Below, piece by piece: positions 34,305-46,396 of a stretch of DNA of 64,000 nucleotides (within the stretch, counting starts at the first letter, position 1; the number at the start of each line of letters is the position of its first letter). Origin of the DNA: Heliocidaris tuberculata (Eukaryota; Echinodermata; Echinoidea; Camarodonta; Echinometridae); contig CM046837.1 in the NCBI GenBank assembly GCA_025618425.1, forward strand, positions 20,301,303 to 20,365,302, in the 5' to 3' direction. Made by a program: the position numbers and the translations under genes. The notes below the pieces were generated by a model. That model saw only the letters and a program-made list of their open reading frames with translations. It did not search any database and was not told where the DNA came from.

Positions 34305-34690
34305 GAAATCTTAGTGTATAAAATATCCATATTTCCAGTCTGTTTTCTAAACATTTATTTCCGACCATTTTGTCCTATCTTTTGAACTTTTATTATTGTA
34401 GCAGAATTGTTCATGCTTTTAGGCCATTTTCAAAACTTTTGTATTTTGCACAATCCTTTTTCTTCCTGCCAGTCTTCTCTTTTTTTTTTTTTTTTTTTTC
34501 ATTTTTTTTTTTCACGCAATAGGTCCCATCCATACATTTTTTTCTCTCTCTCTAAATTTGGACAACCAATTTCTTATTATTTCCCCTTTACACTTTGGGT
34601 TGATTTGATGTATCCCCCCCCCCCCCCCCCCACTTTGTTCAATGTATTGGATTTATAAATATAAAGAAATCACAGAAACACACACACACA
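33450..34690. repeat. T-rich degenerate tandem DNA with homopolymers
   Basis: Weak repeats of AGACTATTTTCAAAACTCATC / GGCCATTTTCAAAACTTTTG, (TA)n runs at 34019-34068 and 34240-34266, a 40-base poly(T) and a C-run at 34613-34630. No gene. Confidence 0.6.
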
Positions 34691-34722
34691 CGCACACACA
34701 CACATATTACATGCAGACCCAA

Positions 34723-35527
34723 CTAAAGCTACGGTCACAAAGGTTCTTACGAACGATGCGTTCGTACGAATCTCACTGTTCGTACGAATTCCTGAGTTCG
34801 TAGAGATTCGAAGATGGGGCATAGATTCTTACATCCTTCTTACGAAATTCGTACAAACGCCGTTTAATTCGCAAGAACAACTTACGACCTTCTTGAGAAA
34901 CGAAGTGATTTTCGGTTATACAATGGCCCTAAAGTTCGTACGTTTTTCGTAAGAATGCCTTGAGTTATTTTTACGTCAGACTTACGGCCATCTTACGATT
35001 TTTGTTGTCGCAGGATGGTCGTACGTGCAACTCACAGCACTTTAAAGTCATTCCGTAAGAAGATCTTACGAATTATTTTGTCGGGTTGCAAAAAGGCGCT
35101 GCCGTGTATTGTCGAAAATTCAGTAGTGGTAAAACTCAGCAATTGCATAAATTGTGTACCTACGCCTTACGATCACCTTACGGACGCCTTTCAAACATCG
35201 TAAGAGCGCCCTACAATCTCCGTTCGTAAGGCTTTCTTACGAACGCTGTAAGATCCCTCTATGAACAACTTAAGGGGTTCTTACGATCATCGTAAGAATT
35301 TAAGGCTTCTAGAATTGTCTCTCGACCATACGAAGAGGGGTTTCGTACGACGTTGAAAAAATCTTAGACAAGACTATCGGCCAGGCTGCGAACTTACGAA
35401 TGGTCTACGAACGGTCTACGAACGCTGGTTTCGTACGGCTTTCTTGAGGAGATCTTACGAAATGGTCTAACAATCGTTAGTACGGCGTTCGTAGCAGTTC
35501 TAACGGTATTTGTGGCCGAGGCTTAAG
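34723..35527. mobile_element. MITE of about 805 bp packed with TTCGTAAGAA-type motifs
   Basis: The termini CTAAAGCTACGGTCACAAA and, from the right, CTTAAGCCTCGGCCACAAA form imperfect TIRs. Between them the motifs CTTACGA, CGTAAGA, TTCGTACGAA and TCTACGAACG occur well over 20 times on both strands, many as local palindromes (for example CGTAAGAAGATCTTACG near 35056). The 62-codon frame at 35015 is incidental. No clear target duplication. Confidence 0.75.
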
Positions 35528-35529
35528 CC

Positions 35530-37680
35530 AACATATTATTGAGAAATATCAAATGCCTCAGAATGAGGGCGATAAGGTTTCCCAGATTTGAAGTTCAAGC
35601 TACACACATGACCTCTAAATAGCTTTAAGTGTCATGTTTTGTTGAATTTTGCTTCTCGAAATTTTGGGTATTTCCTTATAACTATAATTTGACATTTTTA
35701 TCAATTTTTTGTTAATTTGGGTAATGTAAAAGATTTAATCAGTGCAAAATTCACGCAAGTCTTTACGATTGATTCAGCTTTTTTTTTTTTTTTTTTTTGA
35801 CATCTTAGCCCGAGGCCGACTTAGCCCGGATCCCATGCAATGCACAGGGATTGCGAGCTGTGAATTGTGATCGAACTGCCTAAAATGTTACTTTAATATG
35901 ATATAAGCTTAAGAAAATTGCAATGTATCTTCAAAGTGAGTATTTCAAACAATTCTATCAGAAGAATGGTAAAAAAAAAAAAAAAAAAAAAAAAAATTGT
36001 TCTTAGCTAGTAGTCTATTTAGTATCTGTTTGGTTTGATTAATCAAAACGAAACCTTAAGATTGGTAATTCATTATTGATTCAAACTCTCCGGGCTAACT
36101 CGGCCTTACATTTCCAGTATTGCCGATTTCACCCCAGTACCGAGTTAGCCAAGATTCTTGTTTATATATTAAAAAAAAAAAAGAAAAGAAAAATCCTACA
36201 TGTATGGTCAGGGGTCATAAAGCTGCGCAACCCGCGAATACGCGCAATGCGAGGCGTTAGATGCTCCAGAATTTTGATGAGACTGAGCAAAGAGATTATC
36301 ATTTACTTTTGCCAAATAGAATAAGCAGATTTCCTTCATTTTGAAGTCATGATCAGTATTTGAAATTTGGCTTCAAAATCAAGATTTGCATATATTTATT
36401 ACGTGTACGCAGCTTTAGGACCCTTTCATTCGACATGGGTATTGACATCGACTTGAAAATTAATGTTATTGATATTTTTCCGTCGTAATTTTCTCAGGAA
36501 TTTCATTTAAGAGTATGCAGAATCAAAATGTATTTTTAAAAATCGCCTATATCATTGAAAAGGTGACTTTTTAACAGCTGGAGACAAAGTCTGCATCTTT
36601 AGGTCCCCATAATACATGTAGAATAGATCTACATACACTAAACAGATATCGGTCAGAGAAGTTCACTTGATATGGCTAGACTAAAAGATGTGAACAGCCT
36701 GGAAAGTCGGTCACTCTGCCCTTTGACCTGAGAACACATCATGAAATTAATTGTGTAGGGTATATGAGGTCTATAGTAATAGATTAAAGTTACAGACAAA
36801 AGCAGCTAGGGCCTCTTCGTCTTTTTCGACTTTCCCATATTTTTTTTTTTCTATGATGATTGATCCTTACAAAATAAAATAAATTATTGACCATTCCAAG
36901 TAACTTCTTTACATCGACCTTTTCTTCTTTTTTAAATAATTACACATGGTAATCTAATCAAACTATTTTTCCACATACATATAAATAATGCAAACATTGA
37001 TAGCTTCGAGTTACAAAAAGCAACATTTCATTTCCCTACACGAAAGTACAGCAAACGGACAAGTGTAGGTCTACTAATAGGCCTACTACGTGTATTTTTA
37101 TATTCCAATCACGTATCTTTCGGATATAGTAGACCAGCCAAACAGACATACTGAGGATTAAGGTACGGGCGGATTCCACGCGCATTTTCGCCTGAAAATG
37201 CCATTTTTTGCTCAAAATTTGAAAGAATGTCAAAAATCACGATTTCTAATGTTTTGACCTAATATGTAATACCTGATAAAAACGTTTTAGGTGATCACAG
37301 TCTCATTTCCAGTTTGAAGTTATAAACCTGATTAATATACATTTGAAAGTTGGATATTACACACACATGTATGGCATAATGATACATGAAACTGTGATTT
37401 ACTCAAAATAATAGGTTGTGAAAACTACCAATATTTCACAGTTTTTTACCCAAAGTAAATTTGTCAATTTAAACGATTTTTCTTGATTAAACATATAATA
37501 AATATTGTCATGTCACACACAAAAGAAATTATCCGATAATAGATAACTCATTTTATGCTATCCCAAATGGAATGATGTATTTTCATCGGATGCGCATTTT
37601 GAATGAAAAACACTATTTAAATGTACATCTAGACTTCGTGAGTGTACATAAGGCAATTATCCCATGTATTATCAGTATAG
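35530..37680. other. Unplaced AT-rich DNA
   Basis: A partly inverted pair, TCTTAGCCCGAGGCCGACTT (35804-35823) and CGGGCTAACTCGGCCTTAC (36090-36110), brackets a poly(T)/poly(A) stretch and may be a small foldback. The rest has no recognised gene. Confidence 0.4.
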
Positions 37681-37759
37681 TCCATGGGGCCCAAGCTGAA
37701 ATGTCCCCACCTCCTTAGAAAGAATCTTAAATTAATTTGTTTTGTTTTGTTGATTTTTT

Positions 37760-38640
37760 TTCTTCAGTTAGATGGGACCATTAACTATCAAAATATGCTT
37801 CTTTGCCCTAATTTAAGAGGTTGGCGTGACCACAAGGGTTATTACCATGGCAACGGATCAAGAACAGTAGAATTTCAGAAGATGCCATGTATTTGTGATT
37901 AAGAAACTACAAAAACACGTAACATTTTAAAATAATGTATCAAAAGTTTCTCAATTGATTAAAACCCAAATGAGAGTTATAAAAAGTGTCCACCATGTTT
38001 GAAAATGGCTGTTTCTATGGAAACAGTAAGAAAAAAAGACGGATATTTGAGCAAAAATCCCTTGATGCTACAAAAACAAAAGAAGTATATACTAATATTC
38101 TATATGATTATTTTATCTTTTACAGGACACTCAGTTATCATAATTTATTTTAAACACGGTAAAAACTACTTTCGAAAAATAAACTCAAGACAATTTCAAT
38201 AGTCCTGTCTATCACCTTTAGAAATGTGCAAACATTACAATGGCGTATTACGTAATCCGAAAAAGATTTCTATGGGCAGTACAATATGCCTTTGAAATTG
38301 CCCTTGAGTTAATTTTTCGAAAGTAGTTTTATCGTTTTTTTCAGTAAAGGGGTGATGGATGTGACCACTACATGTGCAGGCCGTTACCATGGTAACAAAT
38401 ATATTAATTGTATTGTATTTTTAAATAAAATACTATGGTTGATTTCATCATGAAATAATGGTAAACAACTAATAATTTTGCCACCTGTTTGATTACATTC
38501 AAAAAATTAGTTAATTGGAATAGAGCTAAATTTGATTTATAAAAAAGCTGTTTCCATGGAAACAAAATGTTAATAAAGCTGAAATCTTTCAACAAAGAAA
38601 GAAATGTAAACAACCAATACAAAATAAATGTTAAAACAAA
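37760..38640 (+). repeat. X-box satellite units at a second locus
   Basis: Diverged copies of the 16561-18070 unit: GGACCATTAACTATCAAAAT, GGCGTGACCACAAGGGTTAT, ATTACCATGGCAAC (37841-37854), GTTTCTATGGAAAC (38011-38024), AGGACACTCAGTTATCATAAT (38123-38143), GTGACCACTAC, GTTACCATGGTAAC (38383-38396) and GTTTCCATGGAAAC (38550-38563). A 186-bp MITE (38152-38337) splits the second unit. Confidence 0.8.
38152..38337. mobile_element. 186-bp MITE (AACACG-TIR family), copy 1
   Basis: TIRs AAACACGGTAAAAACTAC and, from the right, AAAACGATAAAACTAC; both continue TTTCGAAAAAT-AACTCAAG. Its interior (CAATGGCGTATTACGTAATCCG) matches the copy at 57755-57940 in opposite orientation. It is inserted in an X-box satellite unit. 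Confidence 0.85.
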
Positions 38641-40025
38641 CATAATTTTAAGACTAGACTTTTAATTTGTCACTGAAGACGAATTAGGTGGTCTGTCCAT
38701 TCGGCAAATTGCTTTGTAAGATGTGATAAAATTTGTGCAAGATAGTGATTCTGATAATGTTGACGATGGAATGAGATTTGTATCACAGAAAATCGGACGA
38801 TTTGATATTGCAATAGAGATAACAAGTAAACGAAATACGGATTCTGAAATCACATTTTGCAGCTTAAAGATGGGGATGATCCCGACAACTAATCAAAAGT
38901 TGGAGGCACATTTATGTAAGCTTATATTCTCATCTATAACATACTATAATTTGGAAGAAAATCGAGCAGAAATAACAAAGATACTGCTCAAAGAAGACTG
39001 GAATGTAGAATCATGATTTGAGAAAAAGTCATGTCCCGTAGAGAATACACGCAAAATATGAAAAATTGACATGCCTCTATTAATCGCCAAAATACGCCAT
39101 GATGCCTTTGTCAAAATGAAAAATGGTGAAACCGATATTGTAGAGAATTGTCTCAGCTACAACATTACAACATTTGAAGGAGAATCGACAATCTATTACT
39201 GAAATATTGTCAAATGAATACAAAGATTATGACGTCATGTTTTCAAAATATTTTTTTTTTAGTTCATATGTAAATATGATGACGTTCTGACCACTCGACC
39301 CCCCCCCCAAAAAAATTTTATTCATGAATTTCAATTTACAACTAATAGGCTTTCAGAATTTGGGGAAAAAATGGGGGGGGGGGGGGGGGGGGGTTCCAGC
39401 CTTTTTGACGAGCTATGGCGGATTCAAGATAGGCATGTTTTTACCACTTTTTACATTATATTGCCCATTGACATGCGCACGAATTTGAAAGTTTGACGCG
39501 AGCGTGTGGCATTATGGAAAGTCAAGAATGACTGTAAATAGTTGGAAGTTGTCAAGAATGGTGTCAGGAATACAAACCATGCGGAAAAATTGCGTTTTTA
39601 CCTTCTGAACGCGCTGCGCGCGCATAACGCGCGCGTGTATTTTGATAAGATTTTATGTTGACCCTTGACCTGAAGTTCATGTGTGTCAAATATGATTCAT
39701 TTTTGATGACTCGTTATGAAGATATCGATAATGTGATTTCACAAAATGGCGCCTGGATGACGTCATGGTGACCTGATGACCTTCAAAAAGATAGGGGCAC
39801 TTGATCTTATAGGGCCTGATAATTGACGAAAATTTGAAGAAAATTGACACAGCTGATTTTGAGGAATTGTGTTCACAAGAAATGGGAAGAAAAATAAAAA
39901 TAAAGAAACAAGAAAGAAAATTCTGACGAAATTAAGAGGTGATCTGTCGATACCGACACCTCACCTAAAAATCAAAATGAAACATATATTATTTCTTCCC
40001 GTAGCTATGAGAATCAGCTTGTTTG
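38640..40025. other. Unplaced DNA between X-box blocks; possible degenerate coding traces
   Basis: A 97-codon frame at 38723-39016 (DSDSDNVDDG, LLKEDWNVES) has a less repetitive composition than the surroundings but no known domain. A G-run lies at 39374-39393. AAAATGGCGCCTGGATGACG (39743-39762) overlaps TGACGTCA (39758-39765). Confidence 0.35.
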
Positions 40026-40030
40026 CCTGA

Positions 40031-40657
40031 AAGGCCAAGTCCACCCAAATAATGAGTTGAGTTGAATCAAAAGAATAAAATTAAATAAACAAAACAGTAA
40101 AAAAAAAAAAATCAAAATCGGATAAGAATAAGAAAGTTTCGACATTTGAAGTTTTTGCATAGTTTCCTGAAACAGTGATATGCATAACATGGGCTGTATG
40201 CAAAATAGTGAGCCGATGATGTCATAAGCTCACTTTTCCTTTTGTATTCTATTATTCGAAATTTCAAATATTGCTTTTTTTTCACAGATGTGTATAAGAT
40301 TCTCTTCATTTTATCACTATAAGTTATAATAATGATAATCTTGAACATTCCATGGGGAGTCAAAACTTACATTCTTGGAGCAGAAAATTGAAATATTTAT
40401 ATAATTAAATAGAAAAAAGGAAAAATGAGCTTATGACATCATCGGCTCAATAATTCGCATACAACCTGTGTTATGCATGTCACTGTTTCATGAAACAATG
40501 CAAAACATTGAAATGCCATTAATTCTCATTTTTGAATCCGATTTTAATGATTTTTGTTTTTGTTTTGTTTTTTTTTTTTTGCCTTTTTTTTTTTGTTTTG
40601 TTTTTGTTTAATTTTACTTTATTGATTCAACTCAATTTTGGGGTGAACTTGGCCTTT
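40031..40657. mobile_element. Foldback MITE of about 630 bp
   Basis: AAAGGCCAAGTCCACCC at the left pairs with GGGTGAACTTGGCCTTT at the right. The arms also share GAGTTGAATCAA, ATCGGATAAGAATAAGAAAG, TTTGCATAGTTTC-GAAACAGTGA, ATGCATAACA and ATGATGTCATAAGCTCATTTTTCC in inverted form. The centre is about 150 bp. Noncoding. Confidence 0.78.
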
Positions 40658-41109
40658 AAAGTTGGTTGTGGATGTGTTCCTCGTGGACGTTGTCATGGCT
40701 GATAATGAGTTTCACATCACAAACTATTTGAATTTGAAAATTACCACACACTGCTAATTCAACAACATACAAGCAAATGTCAGATTCTTAATAGGTATAA
40801 TCTGAGCTCTCAATTCACATCTTTCTAGATATTAGAAAGAAGAGTTTTGACTAAACAATGTCAACATTTTTGCTCGCTCACAAACTTTAAATACTGTAAA
40901 GCTGATTATTCATATTCCAACATTAGGCTTTGCATTAAATAATATATTCAGTTGGTTATTTTTGAAATGTATTATTGTTGCTGTTACTTATGTATTTTCT
41001 TATAAAACTTGTTATCATTTTATGCTATACCTTATTGTTTATTCCTTTTACATCGGGACCATTTTGTATAAGCTTTTACTTTTTAGTAACAGCTATATAA
41101 TTATAGTAT

Positions 41110-41290
41110 TCACATTCACAGCCGCGTAGCAGATTATAATAGCCGAGGGTGTTAATAATCTGGTTGCTATATATTGTTTATTCTTTGGTCAGTTACATTT
41201 CTTTTTTTAGTTGAAAGATTTCATCTTCATTAACATTTTGTTTCCATGGCAACATATATTTTTTTTAATAAATCAAATTTAGCTCTATTT
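41110..41290 (-). repeat. X-box satellite fragment, inverted relative to 37760-38640
   Basis: ATAATAGCCGAGGGTGTTAATA corresponds to the unit start on the minus strand. GTTTCCATGGCAAC (41240-41253) and AATCAAATTTAGCTCTATTTC mirror 38520-38563. Confidence 0.75.
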
Positions 41291-41480
41291 CAAATCGCTG
41301 GGGGGGGGGGTGACGTCGCGGTGAGTCGCATTAACTGAAACTCCACCATTCGTCCAAAGCCCCCCCCCCCCGGTTTTGCCGAAAGGGTGTGTTGGGAGCG
41401 TCGCGTCGCGTCGCGTTGACTGGAACGCCACCATTCGTCCAAAACTCCCCCTTTTTGCTGACAGGGTGAGTTTGACTTTT
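41290..41480. repeat. Tandem GC-rich pair around GTCGCGTCGCG
   Basis: Two units of TGACGTCGCGGTGAGTCGCATTAACTGAAAC / GTCGCGTCGCGTTGACTGGAAC, each followed by CACCATTCGTCCAAA and a C-rich stretch. Unit length is about 105 bp. Confidence 0.6.
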
Positions 41481-41725
41481 TCTAATGTATAATAATGGCA
41501 ATAAAAGTCCTACTGATAATAATAATAGAAAATATTTAAATAATAATAAAAAAGTCTGTAAAAAATAATACCTAAAATGATACTAGAAGAACAGTAAAGA
41601 ATAATATCTAAAATGATACTAGAAGAACAGTAAAGAATGATATCTAAAAGGATACTAGAAAAACAGGAGTCTTAAACCCCCTCCCCCTGAATTTCCGTAA
41701 AAGGTATCCCTTTATCATACATTTA

Positions 41726-42912
41726 TTATGTTTTATTGATTTCATTCATACATTTCTTCCTTTTTTCTTAAATCTCATGTGACCCTCTGAGTAAATAAAT
41801 ATTGATTGTGAGATGCTATGTCGCCTGAATTTTATTTTGATTGAACATTTAAAAAAAGGAATTTCTGTTCACTCTAAACTGTAAAATTCAGAAGAACTGT
41901 ATTGTTTTCTCCTATTGTATTTTGTACCCACACAAGCATCATTGTGCTCTGTTGTTCTCTGTACCCCGCAACTGAATCTATGTAAGATCACGCACACACC
42001 CTCTCACACAATGACTAGTGGGGAACTCCATGGGCGCAAATCCAGGGGAGACAGGGGGCGAATGCCCCCCCCCCCACCTTTTTGAATAACCTTTTTTTTT
42101 TTTTTTTGCTTGTCAGAGCGTTTTGAAAGTGAATGTACCCCCCCCCCCCCACCTTGTTGAATAACCTTTTTTTTTTTTGGGGGGGGGGGGGGTTGTCAGA
42201 GAATTTTGGAGGCGAATGTCCCCCCCCCCCCCCCACACACACACACCTTGTTGAATAAACTTTTTTTTGCTTGTCAGAGAATTTTGGAGGCGAATGCCCC
42301 CCCCCCACCTTTTTGAATAACCTTTTTTTTTTTTTTTTTTGCTTGTCAGAGAATTTTGAAAGCGAATGCCCCCCCCCCCACCTTGTTGAATAACCTTTTC
42401 TTTTGGGGGGGGGGGCGGTTGTCAGAGATTTTGGGAGGCGAATGTCCCCCCCCCCCCACACACACCTTGTTGAATAAACTTTTTTTTTTTTTTTTGCTTG
42501 TCAGAGAATTTGGAGGAGAATGTCCCCCCCCCCCCCCCTCGAATTTCAAAATGGATTTGCGCCACTATTTCTCCTAATGTATTTTGTACACCACAAGCGC
42601 TTTTCCTGTTGTGCTTTGTACCCCACACGCATGACGTACTAAAGGCAATCATTGTGTTTTGTTTTTGTTTGTTTTTGTTTTTTTTTGTTCTCTGTACCCA
42701 ACAAGTGAATCTATGTAAGGGCAAAACCACATACACACACACATACACCCACACACACAGAAGACAAACCACACACCTGACAAGATACTAAAGCAGGGTT
42801 TGATTAGGGGCACATACAGTTACAGCTACAAATATTTTTCTTAACCTGCTTTACAATTGCATTTTGGGGGTGGCCTGAGCACGCCCCCCCCCCACCCCCC
42901 CCCCCCCCCCCC

Positions 42913-42960
<48 letters not shown>

Positions 42961-43156
42961 GAATGCAGAACTGACATTATTTTTGGCCATGCCCTTCAGT
43001 GACTTTCTTCCTTACGTTGTACAATAGGAACCTACTTGGGATACCAAAAGAGCTAAAATCAGTCACACTGCTACAAAGTCACATGAACTTTTTCACCCAC
43101 ATGTCAGCTAGGAAGAAAACTTATGTTTTTCTTTGTAAACATACACACATGAGAAG
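41726..43156. repeat. Tandem duplication unit A, 1431 bp
   Basis: Begins TTATGTTTTATTGATTTC and ends CACACATGAGAAG. Unit B begins at the very next base with the same sequence. Almost no differences are visible outside homopolymers, so the duplication is recent. Unit A alone contains the 42005-42530 array. Confidence 0.92.
42005..42530. repeat. Minisatellite of about 70-75 bp units with C/G/T homopolymers
   Basis: About seven units of GCGAATGTCCCCCC, ACCTTGTTGAATAA(A/C)CTTTTTT and GCTTGTCAGAGAATTTTGGAG. G-runs follow T-runs in some units. Frames on both strands (for example 42015-42461) read Gly- or Pro-rich repeats and are not genes. Confidence 0.88.
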
Positions 43157-43813
43157 TTATGTTTTATTGATTTCATTCATACATTTCTTCCTTTTTTCTT
43201 AAATCTCATGTGACCCTCTGAGTAAATAAATATTGATTGTGAGATGCTATGTCGCCTGAATTTTATTTTGATTGAACATTTAAAAAAAGGAATTTCTGTT
43301 CACTCTAAACTGTAAAATTCAGAAGAACTGTATTGTTTTCTCCTATTGTATTTTGTACCCACACAAGCATCATTGTGCTCTGTTGTTCTCTGTACCCCGC
43401 AACTGAATCTATGTAAGATCACGCACACACCCCCCCCCCCCTCGAATTTCAAAATGGATTTGCGCCACTATTTCTCCTAATGTATTTTGTACACCACAAG
43501 CGCTTTTCCTGTTGTGCTTTGTACCCAACACGCATGACGTACTAAAGGCAATCATTGTGTTTTGTTTTTGTTTGTTTTTGTTTTTTTTGTTCTCTGTACC
43601 CAACAAGTGAATCTATGTAAGGGCAAAACCACATACACACACACATACACCCACACACACAGAAGACAAACCGCACACCTGACAAGATACTAAAGCAGGG
43701 TTTGATCAGGGGCACATACAGTTACAGCTACAAAATATTTTTCTTAACCTGCTTTACAATTGCATTTTGGGGGTGGCCTGAGCACGCCCCCCCCCCACCC
43801 CCCCCCCCCCCCC

Positions 43814-43867
<54 letters not shown>

Positions 43868-44063
43868 GAATGCAGAACTGACATTATTTTTGGCCATGCC
43901 CTTCAGTGACTTTCTTCCTTACGTTGTACAATAGGAACCTACTTGGGATACCAAAAGAGCTAAAATCAGTCACACTGCTACAAAGTCACATGAACTTTTT
44001 CACCCACATGTCAGCTAGGAAGAAAACTTATGTTTTTCTTTGTAAACATACACACATGAGAAG
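43157..44063. repeat. Tandem duplication unit B, 907 bp
   Basis: Copy of 41726-43156 lacking the minisatellite: GATCACGCACACACCCCC joins directly to CCCTCGAATTTCAAAATGG. The loss coincides with C-runs on both sides, as expected of slippage or recombination between them. It has its own 55-base poly(T) run. Confidence 0.92.
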
Positions 44064-44206
44064 TATAAAGTAAAAAAAACAAACAAACAAACAAACTAGA
44101 GTTGAACAAGTACAACTCTACAGGTGGGCTGTGGAAGAGTTGAAAATATTCTAGAAATCATGTACGATAAATTAAAATGCTAAAACAGTCCAAGATAAGT
44201 CATTTT

Positions 44207-44755
44207 CATGCTGTATATTTTGAAATGTTTAAAATGGCCTTTAACATGCCCAAAATTGATTATAGACCATTTAAGCATTTTTAGTTTTTGCGCGCGCGCA
44301 ACTTTACCGACGCGCGCGTACGTGCACGCACCCTATGTTCAATTAATTTCACTTCTAATTAACTTGCATCATGCCAAATATTGCTATGTTATGACTTTGT
44401 ATTGCAGAGATATAGCATATGTCAGAATTTTACAAAATGGCGCCTAGATGACGTCACGATGCATGGACTATGTTGAAAAAATTTCTGTGCTGAGACAATA
44501 ACCATATATACCATCGTACCAAATTTGAATACATTTGAATAAGCCGTTTTGGAGATATTGTGCCTATACGGAACTTAAGGCCATTGACGCGCGCGTATGC
44601 GCGCACGCGCGGAAAATTTTGAAATGTTTAAAATGGCCTGAAATATGCCCAAAATTAATTATAGACCATTTTGAGCATTTTCAGATTTTGCGCGCGCGCA
44701 CCTTCACCGACGCGCACGTACGCGCACGCACCCTATGTTCAATTAGATGTGTAAA
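44207..44755. repeat. Direct repeat pair, about 135 bp, with CpG-rich GCGCGCGC core
   Basis: TTTTGAAATGTTTAAAATGG, CCCAAAATTRATTATAGACC, TTTTGCGCGCGCGCA and CGCACCCTATGTTCAATTA occur at 44217-44345 and 44615-44745. Between them lies AAAATGGCGCCTAGATGACG (44434-44453), overlapping TGACGTCA (44449-44456), which also occurs at 39.75 kb. Confidence 0.75.
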
Positions 44756-44759
44756 GCTA

Positions 44760-45170
44760 GAGAGGGAAGTTGATAAGGGGATAAGGGTATAACAATGCAT
44801 GATTATGATACCCCCCCCCCCCCTCTATTATATTCTTATAGAGGACTAGTTAGAGAGCTTGATTTAACTTATAAGATGGCATATAGCTTTATGAAGGTAC
44901 TGTGCAGGCAGACATCTTTGTAGTCAAGTATCCATGTGCAGGTATCATACAAGTACTCATTGTTTCATAGCTGACCTGTCATGAGTCATGGGTTACAGGT
45001 CATTCTATATTTAGTTATACGTGCTAGTCTGTATTTGCAGACTCTGTTAACTAGCTATCACTACACCTCCTTTTCGTTAAAAGAGGTTTACATATACATA
45101 TATGTATATACAACTTCATAAACTCTACAGAGTGACAGGGTGGACTACCTGTACACTCGCGACACTGTAC
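44760..45170. other. Spacer with a poly(C) run
   Basis: A C-run at 44811-44823 is followed by unplaced AT-rich sequence leading to the foldback element. No gene recognised. Confidence 0.4.
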
Positions 45171-45840
45171 ACTTTATGGCAAACATTTTCTATCATAACG
45201 AATAATTTCCTTGGTGAATTATATATCTATGAAAAACTCTGTTTCTCTTCTTTCATTTGATGCACAACTTATTATTCATAATTCACGCATGATTGAATTA
45301 ATACAATGGAAAGCGGTGGTATCAAAATTTCATTTGCACGAACAAATTGCAAATTTGAGTCAGTTTTTAGGGTAGTAAGTGTAATCATATTGAAAAAGGG
45401 AAAACATGATATCAAAATTAATAATTTTCTCTTTTATATGACAGCTCATACGTATAAAATAATTGATGTATGCTAAAGAAAAAGTAAAATGAAAACATGC
45501 TTGATCTCTGTCCAAATGAGTAGATAGTTAAGTAAGAAGCCATTCAGCTTTTCTGACCCAGCGGCTGACAATGGACTTAATGCTTGGGTGTGTTTACAAA
45601 AACATGAGAAATGACAAAGAAATTCAAAGATGGTTGGGGGTAACAAAAAGGCTAAAAACTAAGCAAACCATCTTTTTTGGGGTTGCGTGACCATGCATCC
45701 GACCACAGAAAAGGGTGTTCATCTAAGGGAATGGGCTCGATCTGGGAGCATGCAGCAAGTTGCTGCCAGATCGCAAAATTCATGCGAAGTCTATGTTATA
45801 AAGAAGCATAAGGAAATATCAGCAGGGAGGGAGCAGATTT

Positions 45841-45942
45841 AATGTCAACAAGGGTCGATCTGGTCGAAGAAGAATTGCCATATCGGAAGATAATGTTGCA
45901 GAAGTAAGACGTGTTATCCATGAGAATCCCCAAGTATCCGTA
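45841..45942 (+). pseudogene. Possible Tc1/mariner-like transposase HTH relic
   Basis: One frame reads NVNKGRSGRRR, then ISEDNVAEVRRVIHENPQVSV. The pattern G-R-x-x-R...E-N-V-x-x-V-R-x-x-x-x-x-N-P-x-x-S is seen in the second helix-turn-helix of mariner/Tc1-type transposases. It is about 34 codons, without a start, and no DDE/D catalytic region follows because the inverted arm begins at 45985. The Tc1-like terminus at 50912 supports the reading. Confidence 0.42.
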
Positions 45943-46396
45943 ATTTTCAGCCTTTTTATACCCCAAGTCCGGAACCATCTCTAGTGTTCCTTTTCATTCC
46001 CCATGTTTGTGAAAATGCACCCAAGCATTAAGTTCATTGTTAGCAGCTTGATCAGAAAAGCTGAATGGCTTCTTACTCAACTATCCACTCATTTGGGCAG
46101 AAATCAAGCATGTTTTCATTTTGCTTGTTCTTTGATATACTTTATTGATTTTCTACGCATGAGCTGTCATATGAAAGAGAATAATTATTATGACTTTTAT
46201 GTGATGTTTTCCTTTTTTCAATATGATTACGCTTACTACCCTAAAAACTGACTCACATTTGCAATTTGTGACCGCTCACGACGAAACCAGGCGGAAGTCG
46301 CAAGTGGTACTTGTCTATGAATAGCGTTTTTTAGTGTAAATGTCATTTTTCCCCCAAATTTCTTTTTCTACGTATGTGGATTCTTTGATGATTCAT

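Noticed and set aside
42015..42791. Gly- and Pro-rich frames
   Set aside because: They come from C/G homopolymers of the 70-bp minisatellite.
46003..46251. 82-codon frame in the foldback arm
   Set aside because: It lies in the inverted arm of a transposon and the mirrored copy does not keep the frame.
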